Positions 14,287 to 22,500 of a DNA stretch of 42,051 bases are shown here, piece by piece. The stretch is from Gemmatimonadales bacterium (GTDB lineage Bacteria; Krumholzibacteriota; Krumholzibacteriia; LZORAL124-64-63). A program made the translations under genes and the position numbers. The first letter of the stretch is position 1; every line of letters starts with the position of its first letter. Where the stretch lies: the NCBI GenBank assembly GCA_019038745.1, contig JAHOYV010000039.1, positions 1 through 42,051 of the forward strand. The letters are read 5' to 3'. A model generated the notes under the pieces. It searched no databases. It had not been told where the DNA came from and saw only the letters and a list, made by a program, of their open reading frames with translations.

Positions 14287-15645
14287 ATGGCTGCTGGCGA
14301 GATAAAGACAATCAAGCCCCACCTACAGGTCAACGGCCCGCTATACGATTGGCTGGCTGCCGGCGACGGGGTTAAGCGGTGGAATTATGCGTGGGGCGGG
14401 GCGGCGTCTGCTAAATCGTGGACGATAGCAGACTATCTGCTTGCCGAGAAGTTCTGCAAAGAGAAGAATATGGGGATTCTTTGCGTTCGCCGCTCGAAGC
14501 CTCAAGTCCGGAAATCCTGCTGGCGTCTGATAGCGAAACGGCTTGCCCGACTCGATGAGCCGTTCATTCAGAACAAGACAGAGCTTTTCTATCTCTCGCT
14601 CGATACCGGTTCGCGGATATACTTCGACGGCGTCGACGACGTGCTCAAGCTGAAATCGCTTGAGGGCATAAACTATATCTGGGTAGAGGAGGCCACCGAG
14701 CTAAACCACCAAGAGATACTCCAGCTAAATCTCCGGGCCCGGGCGCACAACCCGTACGGCATCAATCGCATTTTCCTGAGTTTCAACCCCGAAGACCCCG
14801 AAGCAAATGAATGGCTCAAGGATTTAACTGATGCGGCCATGACCGGGGCTGTGCCGGATTCTACGGCGTTCCATGTTACGTTCCGCGACAATCCGTTTCT
14901 CAGCGAAGAAGAATGCGAACAGCTCGAACGGCTGGTGGAGACCGACCCGGAGTACAACAGCATATATAATCTCGGTGAATGGGCGACGCCGACGCTTATC
15001 ATATACAGCAACTGGGATAGGTGCGAGAAGCTGCCTGGGCGATACGATCAGCGGCTCTACGGGCTCGATTTCGGGTTTTCCTCCGATCCGTGCGCGCTCG
15101 TAGAGCTACGCTTTGTAGGCAACGACGTTTACTGCCGAGAGTTGATATACGAAAAGGAACTGACAAACCCCGGTCTTATAGCGAGAATGCGGGAATTGCA
15201 GATTGATGAAGACGATTTTATCATCGCGGATTCCGCCGAGCCCAAGAGTATACAGGAGATATGTGACGGGGGATTCAACGTCTTTCCCTGCAAAAAAGGG
15301 CCGGATTCAGTGCGGTTCGGCATTCGCACCGTCAAGAAATACAGGCGGCATATCACGCTCGATTCCGATAATATGCTCAAGGAAGTAAAGTCCTATAAGT
15401 GGAAGCCGGACAAAGAGGGCAAGCCAACGAGGAAGCCTCTTGCGTTTCGCGATCACACAATGGACGCGGAGCGATACGCAATCAGTTGGTGGAATGAGCG
15501 AGTCGAGGCCGGGATGGGTTTCGTGGGCGAAAGCGAGCCGACAGTCAAAGGCGCTGAGCCTGAGCCCCAATTAACCGAAAAAGAAATGCACGATAGGGAG
15601 GAATTCTGGGATGATGCAGGCGGCAATGACGACTTATGGGATTGA
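14287..15645 (+). CDS. terL: Large terminase subunit
   Basis: A 452-residue packaging motor of the PBSX type. The ATPase has a Walker A variant GGAASAKSWT (37-46), an adenine-contact region (CVRRSKPQVRKS) and a Walker B YIWVEEATEL near residue 130, with a coupling motif FLSFNPEDP. The nuclease half begins LYGLDFGFSSDPCALVEL near 256 (first catalytic Asp), then IIADSAEPKSI and the C-terminal RDHTMDAERYAISWW. Length is normal. It cuts concatemers and pumps DNA into the prohead through the portal encoded at 19578. Confidence 0.95.
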   Translation: MAAGEIKTIKPHLQVNGPLYDWLAAGDGVKRWNYAWGGAASAKSWTIADYLLAEKFCKEKNMGILCVRRSKPQVRKSCWRLIAKRLARLDEPFIQNKTELFYLSLDTGSRIYFDGVDDVLKLKSLEGINYIWVEEATELNHQEILQLNLRARAHNPYGINRIFLSFNPEDPEANEWLKDLTDAAMTGAVPDSTAFHVTFRDNPFLSEEECEQLERLVETDPEYNSIYNLGEWATPTLIIYSNWDRCEKLPGRYDQRLYGLDFGFSSDPCALVELRFVGNDVYCRELIYEKELTNPGLIARMRELQIDEDDFIIADSAEPKSIQEICDGGFNVFPCKKGPDSVRFGIRTVKKYRRHITLDSDNMLKEVKSYKWKPDKEGKPTRKPLAFRDHTMDAERYAISWWNERVEAGMGFVGESEPTVKGAEPEPQLTEKEMHDREEFWDDAGGNDDLWD

Positions 15646-15865
15646 TGCAGAACATCCACTCGAATCACTGGGCTGTGTTTGTGGTTGGGTTTGGTGTAGA
15701 TGGACAAGGCAATGGCTTTACACTGCGAAATATTGGCCGGTGCGGGAGTTCTGTAGGATGCATGCGAGAAACTTGAGAAGCTCACCCGTATTTCATTATT
15801 GGAAACGACGATTTCGAGGCCGGGGTAGGCACTTGAATATCGTATTACGAAGGGGCAGAAAATGA
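15611..15865 (+). CDS. Questionable ORF after terminase
   Basis: An 84-residue frame starting inside the 3' end of the large terminase gene, with a GGGAGG at 15597-15602 and an ATGA overlap with the gene at 15862. Against it, the protein is improbably rich in Trp, Arg and Cys and uses AGA/AGG codons that are scarce in sure genes. It competes with the frame described at 15645-15869, which reads more like a protein but has two TGA codons. I cannot decide between them. Confidence 0.3.
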   Translation: MMQAAMTTYGIDAEHPLESLGCVCGWVWCRWTRQWLYTAKYWPVREFCRMHARNLRSSPVFHYWKRRFRGRGRHLNIVLRRGRK

Positions 15866-15869
15866 CTAA
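15645..15869 (+). pseudogene. TGA-interrupted small gene after terminase
   Basis: Starting at ATG 15645, in the TGATG overlap with the terminase stop, a 43-residue peptide (HWAVFVVGFGVDGQGNGFTL near its start) ends at TGA 15774-15776. The same frame then gives HPYFIIGNDDFEAGVGT, TGA at 15834-15836, and ISYYEGAEND before TAA 15867. The post-stop segments look like real protein and both TGAs follow ACT, so TGG-to-TGA changes are the simplest explanation. Genome-wide TGA reassignment is excluded because many intact genes here end at TGA. Confidence 0.3.
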
Positions 15870-16092
15870 GCAAGAATGGATGAAGGACTTCACAGGGCGA
15901 ATAATTGTATTCTGGCACGACGTTTCAACGGGCGAAGGCGGGACAATAGAATACGTATCCACCGATAAATCTTCGGCTTATGCCGGGGCGAAGGTGCTGA
16001 CTGAGTGGGATGAGTCGTATCCCAACCGGCTGTATGGCCTTATTTATAATGAGCGAGCCAGATACGAGCTTGGCCGCGACGGCGTCGCATAA
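15862..16092 (+). CDS. Hypothetical protein
   Basis: A 76-residue soluble protein of unknown function with alternating strands and helices (GRIIVFWHDVSTGEGGTIEYVS, then a KVLTEWDESYPNRLYGL helix). The ribosome site is AGGGGC. It opens a block of about a dozen very small genes between terminase and portal, a typical location for accessory or anti-host functions. Confidence 0.6.
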   Translation: MTKQEWMKDFTGRIIVFWHDVSTGEGGTIEYVSTDKSSAYAGAKVLTEWDESYPNRLYGLIYNERARYELGRDGVA

Positions 16093-16104
16093 TGGAGGCT
16101 GAAA

Positions 16105-16407
16105 ATGACTGACAAAGAATTCAAAGAGGAAATGATAGATGCCGTAGAGGCAGCATGTTTTGACGTGACGTGCATACTGTGCGTCTTGAGCATTATCGCT
16201 GTCGCGGTGCTCTGTATGGCGATTCATAAAAGCCATCACCCAGCAGAAGCAGTTGGCATAAGTACCAGGGGCGTAGAAATAAAACCAGGCGACATAGCCA
16301 ACGGCGAGTTGATAACAAAAGATACTTGGATTGGCGTCAGGTCCTTACGGTTCAACAATGCCTGTTATCCCAACCAAACAGGCTGTCCGGGAGAAGACAA
16401 TGAATGA
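16105..16407 (+). CDS. Single-pass membrane protein
   Basis: A 100-residue protein with a charged cytoplasmic N-terminus, one hydrophobic segment at about residues 18-40 (CILCVLSIIAVAVLCMAI), and a soluble C-terminal part. That part contains SHHPAEAV followed by EIKPGDIANGELI, a pair of motifs shared with the membrane protein at 16518-17012, so the two are paralogues. The C-terminal part should lie in the periplasm or outside. Function unknown. The ribosome site is TGGAGG. Confidence 0.65.
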   Translation: MTDKEFKEEMIDAVEAACFDVTCILCVLSIIAVAVLCMAIHKSHHPAEAVGISTRGVEIKPGDIANGELITKDTWIGVRSLRFNNACYPNQTGCPGEDNE

Positions 16408-16483
16408 CAAAGAGCCATTCGTTCTACTGATAATCACGATCATATTGGTACTGATAACGATTGCGATACAGTGGCGCAAGTGA
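16400..16483 (+). CDS. 27-residue membrane peptide
   Basis: A very short frame, ATG 16400 to TGA 16483, overlapping the previous gene. After MNDKEPF the peptide is a single hydrophobic helix of Leu, Ile, Val and Thr ending in a basic WRK. It fits between two membrane-protein genes with no leftover space, which supports it being real. Function unknown. Confidence 0.45.
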   Translation: MNDKEPFVLLIITIILVLITIAIQWRK

Positions 16484-16517
16484 AGCAGAGTAGGCGGTTC
16501 ACAAAAAGGAGATTACG

Positions 16518-17012
16518 ATGGACAATGAAAATTGCACAGCGGCAGGTTATGATTTGAGCGACAAGCAGAAAGATGCAGTGGAAGAAATGATTAGCGACAG
16601 GCTTCACGACGAGGACGTGGAGAAAGGCGACCAGCGATTCAAGCGGTTCATTCAAGTACTTATCTGTATCGGCGTGATCGTCGCGAGCATTGTTGTTTGG
16701 GAATATGGAAACGATGCATTGGAGGAGCGGAAAATACAACAAAACTATCGCAGACAGTCCATTATGCGTAGCATTGAAGCCGCTTCAAGCGAGGCTGTAC
16801 GTGAGGCTATAGAGGAGGCGTGGAAAAACACCAAAGGAATGATCCAGCATCACGAGCTAAAGCATCACCCGGTAGAGGCAAATGACCCCAACGCCATAAT
16901 CTCTTGGAGGGAAACTATAAAGCCAGGCGATGTGGTCAACGGCGTGATGTGTGGGCGAGAAGACGCCAGTTATTCCGAGGAGACAGGCTGGAGCTATGAA
17001 ATAAATGATTAA
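16518..17012 (+). CDS. Single-pass membrane protein, paralogue of 16105
   Basis: A 164-residue protein with a long acidic N-terminal region, one transmembrane segment at about residues 46-62 (FIQVLICIGVIVASIVVW), a helical stalk rich in Glu, Ala and Arg, and a C-terminal domain with KHHPVEAND followed by TIKPGDVVNGVM. The last two motifs repeat those of the protein at 16105. The stalk could oligomerise. AAAAGGAG precedes the start. Function unknown. Confidence 0.7.
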   Translation: MDNENCTAAGYDLSDKQKDAVEEMISDRLHDEDVEKGDQRFKRFIQVLICIGVIVASIVVWEYGNDALEERKIQQNYRRQSIMRSIEAASSEAVREAIEEAWKNTKGMIQHHELKHHPVEANDPNAIISWRETIKPGDVVNGVMCGREDASYSEETGWSYEIND

Positions 17013-17169
17013 CACAATCGTATGCCTGATCTTCGGCCATCGTTGGCACAGGTTCGGCTATCCGACTGCCAACGGAGACTCACAGCTGTTCATTTGTACC
17101 CGATGCTGCCGAACTGCCATAGTCAAGCATAATGGACGTGTACCGAAAGCGAGGACGTTAAAAAAATGA
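17005..17169 (+). CDS. Small zinc-binding protein (DUF1660-like)
   Basis: A 54-residue basic protein. It has CLIFGHRWHRF near the N-terminus and CTRCC about 25 residues later; the combination of C-x3-GH-x-W with C-x-RC is that of the small phage family DUF1660. The spacing implies a single zinc site. It overlaps both neighbours (8 bases with the previous gene, ATGA with the next). Confidence 0.65.
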   Translation: MINTIVCLIFGHRWHRFGYPTANGDSQLFICTRCCRTAIVKHNGRVPKARTLKK

Positions 17170-17402
17170 CACGCAAAGAAAATGCCGAACAATCCTATAA
17201 GGGAGAAAGCGGGCGATGTTGTGCGAATTGCACGTGGAAGCGATTTGTGCCGCCGGCCTATCCGGACGGGTATGGGCAATACGGCGACGAGTGGGAATGT
17301 CGCCTGATGGAAACGGACGTGGCTGCGGATGGGTGCTGTGCGGAGTTCGAGCACGATGGTATAGTGGAGGCCGAAAATGAAACAGAAAGCAAAATGCCAT
17401 AA
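17166..17402 (+). CDS. Hypothetical Cys-rich protein
   Basis: A 78-residue protein with CCANC near residue 18, C at about 44 and a CC pair near 56, consistent with one small metal-binding fold, and an acidic tail. I recognise no family. It begins in an ATGA overlap and its 3' end overlaps the next gene by 26 bases. The following start (17377) is preceded by GTGGAGG within this gene. Confidence 0.6.
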   Translation: MTRKENAEQSYKGESGRCCANCTWKRFVPPAYPDGYGQYGDEWECRLMETDVAADGCCAEFEHDGIVEAENETESKMP

Positions 17403-17628
17403 GTGTGAAGCAGAAGCCGTGCGGACAAATATGCAAGAGCAGATTGCATGGTGCGGCTCTGAGGTGTGTGCTGAGAAGCTCTGCCAAGATGACGCTTCTG
17501 ATATCTCGCAACTATGCGAAAATTGTGGCGGAGGGGCGGTGTACTGGCTGGAACAGTTGTGTGTGTATTGGTGCGGTGATTCTGCCTGTGCGAAGGTAAT
17601 TCTCGATCAAGGAGATTGGAATGAGTGA
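17377..17628 (+). CDS. Duplicated zinc-ribbon protein
   Basis: An 83-residue protein built from two copies of one metal-binding unit. The first is CHKC followed 19 residues later by WCGSEVCAEKL, the second CENC followed by WCGDSACAKVI. The same unit appears once in the first gene of the genome (70-378). Each unit should bind one zinc. Function unknown; small phage zinc ribbons often bind nucleic acid or host proteins. The ribosome site is GTGGAGG. Confidence 0.7.
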   Translation: MKQKAKCHKCEAEAVRTNMQEQIAWCGSEVCAEKLCQDDASDISQLCENCGGGAVYWLEQLCVYWCGDSACAKVILDQGDWNE

Positions 17629-17887
17629 CCACGAATGCCAGCGATGCGGAGAATGCTGCATGGGCCGAGGGAATCTGTGGACGCAAGCAAACCTCCCGGC
17701 ATTGTTTAACTCGGACGCAGTGAGGCAACAGAGACGAGAGTTTGGCGACTGCGACATGCTGGGCGTGGATAAGGAAGGCGAGTACACTTGCCTGTTGGAG
17801 GTGATATTTGGTAAAGCAGCTAAACCAGAGGTCTGCCGGGACTATCCGTTCGACGGTGAACAGTGTGAAAGAGAGAAAATGAAATGA
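17621..17887 (+). CDS. YkgJ-like Cys-cluster protein
   Basis: An 88-residue protein. CQRCGECCMGRG at the N-terminus and, later, CDML, CLL and KPEVCRDYPF reproduce the order CxxCGxCC, C, C, P-x-x-C-R-x-Y-P of the YkgJ zinc/iron-chelating family. The family's activity is not established. A strong ribosome site AAGGAG precedes ATG 17621, inside the previous gene. Confidence 0.75.
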   Translation: MSDHECQRCGECCMGRGNLWTQANLPALFNSDAVRQQRREFGDCDMLGVDKEGEYTCLLEVIFGKAAKPEVCRDYPFDGEQCEREKMK

Positions 17888-18093
17888 CTAAGCAAGAAAC
17901 AACAGCCCTAACCAAGCACCCGCTCGGCCTGGAGGCATTCTACGAGAATCGAGAATTGCGGGCGGCGTTGGAATCCTGCGTCCAGGTGATGTTAATAGCA
18001 AAAGATGAGCCTTGGCCCGATGCGTTGGGCGAATTGGCATTCGGGGAAGCGGCCCCACTGCTACCGGACATGAATCTTGAGGGGCTAGGATAA
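17884..18093 (+). CDS. Hypothetical protein
   Basis: A 69-residue helical protein of unknown function. It starts with the same MTKQE as the protein at 15862 but shows no further similarity to it. A helix YENRELRAALESCVQVMLI is followed by an acidic, Pro-containing end. It begins in an ATGA overlap with the previous gene. Confidence 0.55.
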   Translation: MTKQETTALTKHPLGLEAFYENRELRAALESCVQVMLIAKDEPWPDALGELAFGEAAPLLPDMNLEGLG

Positions 18094-18132
18094 CGGAATT
18101 CACAGACAAACACTGATTAAGGAGAATCATTT

Positions 18133-18357
18133 ATGAAAACCAGACGATTACGTTGCCAATGCAACGCGAGCACCTGTGAAATCAACTACAAGATCACCGA
18201 CGCCGACGAATGGGATAGGCTCAATCTTGAGGGGCCAAAATTCTGCCTCATGGACGGGAGTATTGATTGCGAGTGGGAAGTATGCGAAGCCGAGGAGGAA
18301 CCTGTCAAGGAGGCCGAAGATGCTGAGGCGAAGGTGGCCGAACCGGAAATTGCGTAA
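18133..18357 (+). CDS. Hypothetical protein with acidic tail
   Basis: A 74-residue protein. The first 55 residues have Cys at CQCNASTC, a single Cys near 38 and CEWEVC, possibly a small metal site, and the remainder is a Glu/Ala/Lys repeat-like tail. AAGGAGAATC precedes it in a 39-base gap. The 3' end is overlapped out of frame by a small membrane-protein gene at 18320. Confidence 0.6.
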   Translation: MKTRRLRCQCNASTCEINYKITDADEWDRLNLEGPKFCLMDGSIDCEWEVCEAEEEPVKEAEDAEAKVAEPEIA

Positions 18358-18457
18358 ATACGAAGTACAGGCACTTGTTACCGGCGCTCTTGCCCTGTTT
18401 GCTATCAGCCTGATGGCGGCGTCGGTGCTCGTGCATTGGTTTAGGGAGGCTCTATGA
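18320..18457 (+). CDS. 45-residue single-pass membrane protein
   Basis: A short frame with AAGGAGG at 18307-18313, 6 bases before ATG 18320, ending in an ATGA overlap with the gene at 18454. The N-terminus is strongly basic (MLRRRWPNRKLRKYE) and is followed by a hydrophobic segment (ALVTGALALFAISLMAASVL), so the N-terminus should stay in the cytoplasm. Small basic membrane proteins of this kind can be holin accessories or membrane-targeted inhibitors; nothing here decides. Confidence 0.6.
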   Translation: MLRRRWPNRKLRKYEVQALVTGALALFAISLMAASVLVHWFREAL

Positions 18458-18795
18458 CAATCAAGGGCCCATGCCGAACATGCAATCGCACGAGCGTGCT
18501 GAATGAGCACAAGGGCACGTGTGACAAGTGTACGAATCACGACGAAAAGGAGAATCAAAAGATGACTGAAAAGGTATGGAACGTTGGCGATTGGGTCAGG
18601 ATTAACGGCGGGATCGTCTGTCAGATTCTCTCGGTAAAGAGCGAAAAAACGAGTGAGGCATTGGTGTATGGCTATACGTGCAGGCTCTGGACTCGCGTGC
18701 AAGATGGGTCTTATGTAATGTCGCGACGAGTGTTTTCAATCGAGCCGTGCGAGATCATTGCAGAGGCGACTCCAATTACGGAGAATAGAGGTTGA
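18454..18795 (+). CDS. Hypothetical protein with N-terminal CxxC module and internal start
   Basis: A 113-residue protein. The first 36 residues hold CRTC and CDKC, a likely zinc knuckle, ending EKENQK. The rest (VWNVGDWVRINGGIVCQILSV) is a small beta barrel-like domain. Inside the gene, AAGGAGAATC sits properly before ATG 18562, so the second domain could also be made alone. The surrounding 23 bases (18542-18564) are repeated exactly in the next gene. Starts in an ATGA overlap after GGAGG. Confidence 0.6.
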   Translation: MTIKGPCRTCNRTSVLNEHKGTCDKCTNHDEKENQKMTEKVWNVGDWVRINGGIVCQILSVKSEKTSEALVYGYTCRLWTRVQDGSYVMSRRVFSIEPCEIIAEATPITENRG

Positions 18796-18796
18796 A

Positions 18797-19177
18797 ATGA
18801 TAATCAGCAAAAAGTGTGTAGAATGTTACGAAAAGGAGAATCAAAAGATGGCCGAAGAAAAATGGGCTTGGTTCCCGTGGTATCTACATTGGGCGGTCGC
18901 TGTATTATTAACGCTGGCTGCGATTGGTATCGGAATCGGGGTCAGGCAGGAATACGCCGCGTGGTCGGCCCGTTTGCACGAGCAGATAAGCGACCGCATC
19001 GAGATTGAGATTGCGTTACACGAGCAGAATTACCACTATGAGGATGGGCAGAGTACGACATGGCTCGATCCAAACGGGAATCCCTTCGAACGGTTCAATC
19101 CAATAACGGGACCGTCTTTGCCGTCCAGCAGGATGGCCCCCGATGGGCGTTCTGGGCAGCCAGAATCCACAAAGTGA
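18797..19177 (+). CDS. Membrane protein with internal start
   Basis: A 126-residue protein. A short N-terminal module with CVEC ends in the same EKENQKM as the previous protein and contains the same 23-base repeat (18828-18850), giving AAGGAGAATC before an internal ATG 18848. After it come WAWFPWYL and a transmembrane segment (WAVAVLLTLAAIGIGIGV), then a soluble helical part and a Pro/Ser-rich tail. It is the last gene before the late region. Confidence 0.6.
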   Translation: MIISKKCVECYEKENQKMAEEKWAWFPWYLHWAVAVLLTLAAIGIGIGVRQEYAAWSARLHEQISDRIEIEIALHEQNYHYEDGQSTTWLDPNGNPFERFNPITGPSLPSSRMAPDGRSGQPESTK

Positions 19178-19324
19178 ATCAAGTGCGTGCGATTAGACGT
19201 TCAGACGTCAAAATCGCTTAGAATCGAAGCAGAGAGCTTTTACGGTTGCTGTTGGCGGGGTGGGCTTCGGCCCCCCTGCTGATGTTAAGATGGGCAATAA
19301 AGACTGTTTGATTAGGGGCCATGG
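19178..19324 (+). other. Intergenic region with UUCG hairpin
   Basis: This 147-base gap contains GGGC-TTCG-GCCC (19260-19271), a stem capped by a UUCG tetraloop and extended past one mismatch by two or three further pairs, but without a T run. It also contains CAAAATCGCTTAG (19210-19222), shared exactly with the intergenic region at 41098-41110. It separates the small-gene block from the structural operon. Confidence 0.4.
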
Positions 19325-19525
19325 ATGGCGTGTAATCCAAAATATAATGCACTAAATAACTTGACACCTGGCTCAAAAAATGGTATAGAGCGGGCTGATA
19401 GAGTGCTTGAGGCACTGAAAAGCGAGGCCGAAACTTTAGGCTTCGGCGAAATAGAGGTCAGGTTGATCGTACACAAGGGCGAGATTACAGCGGGCCTTGT
19501 GACGACGCTGACCAAAAAAATCTGA
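19325..19525 (+). CDS. Hypothetical protein upstream of portal
   Basis: A 66-residue protein with an N-terminal loop, a helix (IERADRVLEALKSEAETLGF) and two strands (EIEVRLIVHKGEITAGLVTT), a compact alpha-beta fold I do not recognise. AGGGG precedes ATG 19325. A near-consensus promoter lies inside its N-terminal codons (19361-19389), so it may be read both from upstream and partly overlap the late-promoter function. Confidence 0.6.
   Translation: MACNPKYNALNNLTPGSKNGIERADRVLEALKSEAETLGFGEIEVRLIVHKGEITAGLVTTLTKKI
19361..19389 (+). promoter_or_regulatory. Strong sigma70-type promoter for the structural operon
   Basis: TTGACA (19361-19366), a 17-base spacer and TATAGA (19384-19389): 11 of 12 consensus bases at ideal spacing. 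It lies within the small gene at 19325 and about 190 bases before the portal gene, so it is the best candidate for driving the head and tail genes. Confidence 0.6.
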
Positions 19526-19577
19526 CACACTGGCTACTCCACACCATAGGAATGCCGCGACACTTTGGGACGCGACT

Positions 19578-22500
19578 ATGGGTTTGTGGAGTTGGCTGTC
19601 AGAGCGAATCAAGGGGGCAGAGCATGGCGGCTGGTCGGTTACGCAGTTTCAGGCCGGTCGGCCCACATACCAACGCGCCAATTCGCGGCAGTTAATCGAG
19701 AAATACACCGGCTACGTCTACGCCTGCGCGCGGATTAACGCCGCAAGCTGCGCCGAAGTGCCGCTCAAGCTCTACGCGACGAAGACAAGCACGCGGCAAA
19801 AGGCCCGTTTCCGCACGAAAGACGTTCATCCGAACCGGCTGGCGTATATGGCGAAATCGCAAACGCTCCACAAATACGTGAGCGCTGCGGTCGAAATCGA
19901 GGAAGTTATTGAGCATCCGCTACTGGACTTGCTCCGAAATGTGAATGAGTTCATGGGCGAATTCGACCTGATGGAGGGGCTATTCCTCTATCAGGAGCTC
20001 GTCGGCAATCATTACCTACAGATCATAAACGACGGTCTCGGTACGCCGGTCGAAATATGGCCGCGAATGCCGCAATACATGACCATTGTGCCGGACAAAA
20101 AGAAGTTCATCAAGCACTACGAATTTACCGTTAATGGGGCCGAGAAATACATTATCGATCCCGCCGACATTATCCACTTCAAGTATCTCGATCCTACAAG
20201 CCAATTCTACGGGATGGGGCCGTTACAGGCCGCTGCGGTTGCTGCTGATTTGAATATGGGAATGAATCTGCATGAGAAGAACATCTTTGAAAACGGCGGC
20301 GTTCCCGATTTTGTTATCACCTATCCGCCCGAAGCAGGTAAGCCGAAACCGGGCGAACAGTCGCGAATAGAGAAGCTATGGGCGCGGAAGTTCCGCCGAG
20401 CGCGACAGAGGGGCCAGCCGGGATTTCTCTATGGCGGGGCCGACCTGAAACAGATTGCTATGAGTCCGAAAGATATGGCGTATCTCCAGGGCCGCAAGGC
20501 GACGTTGCAGGAAATCGCCGCAATATTTGGCGTTCCGCTGTCGAAGCTGACCGTCGAAAACGTCAATCGAGCGAACGCAGAGGCGGGCGAATACGCATAC
20601 GCCAAGAGCACAATACTGCCCAGGCTGCGCAAGGCCGAAAGCAAGTTCAACGAGAATCTGACCCCGCGTTTCGATCCTAACCTGTTTCTGGCGTTCGATA
20701 ATCCCGTGCCGGATAACGTCGAATTGATGCTCAAGGAGCGCGAAACAAACCTTAGAACACAGTATTCGTCAATCAATCTCGAACGGCGCAGAGCGAACGA
20801 GGAAGACGTGCCGTGGGGCGATGAGCCGCTCGTGTCGATGGGTATTGTGCCGCTGAGCATTGCGGGCCAGTCGCCGCTAGTTAGCCCAGCAGACGGCGAC
20901 GGAGGCGGCCAGGAGGACAAGAACAAGGCCACAAGCAAGCGAGTGCCCCCGCTCGGACACCCCACGAATTTCGAGAACGAGCCGTTCCGCTATCAATTGG
21001 TTCGGACGTTCGCCGAAATGCGGGCCGACTTCATGGCGGAATTGGCCGAGTACGGAGAAGGCCTGGTCAAGAGCATTGAAAAGGCATCGCCGGACGACTT
21101 CATGTCCGGCTGGTTCGATATGCAGAAGTGGGAAAAATTGCTCAAGGAGCGCACAGACCCGTTTTTGAGATACACGTTTATGACCGGGGCCGAGCGGGCT
21201 ATGCGGCAGATGAACGTCGAAACTCAGTTCAATCCGCTCAATCACCACGTCGATCACGCACTGACCGTAACGCGGACGGGGCACATACAACAGAACCTTA
21301 ACACGAGAGTCAAGGATTTGCGGAAAGCCATTGCCGCCGGCATGGCCGAAGGTGAAGGGCCTGCACTGCTCAAGAAACGTGTAGCCGCCGTGTTCGAGGG
21401 CATGGAACAGCACGCGGCGATGAGAATCGCCAGAACCGAAACAATCTGGGCGTGGAATCGCGGGGCAATGGAGGGCTACCGGCAGTCAGGCCGAGTGAGC
21501 GGGACGAAGTGGGTTACCTCCGGGGATGGGAGGCGATGCCAATTCTGTGCGGCTATGGATGGCAAAGAATCCGGCCTTGGCGCACCCTATAAATCCGCTG
21601 GTACTGAAATGGAGGGGGCCGACGAGGGTATCCTCAAATTCCAATACGAAGATGTTTTGCACCCGCCGCTCCACCCTAATTGCTTACCGGGCGACAGTCT
21701 CGTATCGCCCCGTGGCCGGATTTTGTCTGTTAGTAAACGGCTTTATGATGGAGATATGCTTGTCATTCGCACTGCCGCTGGTGACGAACTCGCCTGCACG
21801 CCAAACCACCCGATACTCACAGACGGCGGGTGGGTCGCTGCGAACGCTTTGGACGTAGGCCGCGCAGTGGTCTGCAACAGCGCCAGTGAGCGGCGAAGTT
21901 TCATTCACGGCGACCACATAAATGCACCAGCCAGAATTGAGGATATAGCGGAAGCGTTCTTGCGTGATAGCAAGGTGTTTGCCGTACCAGTGCCAGTTGC
22001 CGCCGAACACTTCCACGGCGACGGGGGCGGCAGCGAGGTCGCAGTTATAGGCTCCAAAAGCCTTTTGCGGTACGGTTTCGATGCCGCGATCAAGCAACAT
22101 TTGCCCCAACTCGATTTCGCATGGCGAGACGTTTTGCGGAAATCTTTGGAGCGTCTGTGCAGTCTTGCATTTGACAGCCCAAGAGACTTTGCGGCCCTTA
22201 CAGGCGGCGTGGGCGGCTCTGACTTGATTGGCACGGGCACTGCTGCTCATATTCGCCCACTTAACCGTCTCGGCCTCGCTTCGCGTTCTGGGGCGGTAGC
22301 CGATAGCCAGCAATCGCCGGCCAATGGCCCTGCGCGAGCAGCCAAACCGCTTAGCCAAAGCATTAACGGACATTCCATTGCGGTACATGTTGAAGATTTC
22401 ATCAATCGGCAACGAGAGTTGCGGCTGTTGCATCGGCTCAGGAGTGCAATCGGGCGAAGTTTGGATGTTACAACGATTTCTCATATTTCATCCTTTCATT

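Noticed and set aside
20877..21413. Minus-strand 178-residue frame opposite the portal-MuF gene
   Set aside because: No domain and no ribosome site, unlike the antisense endonuclease further along the same gene.
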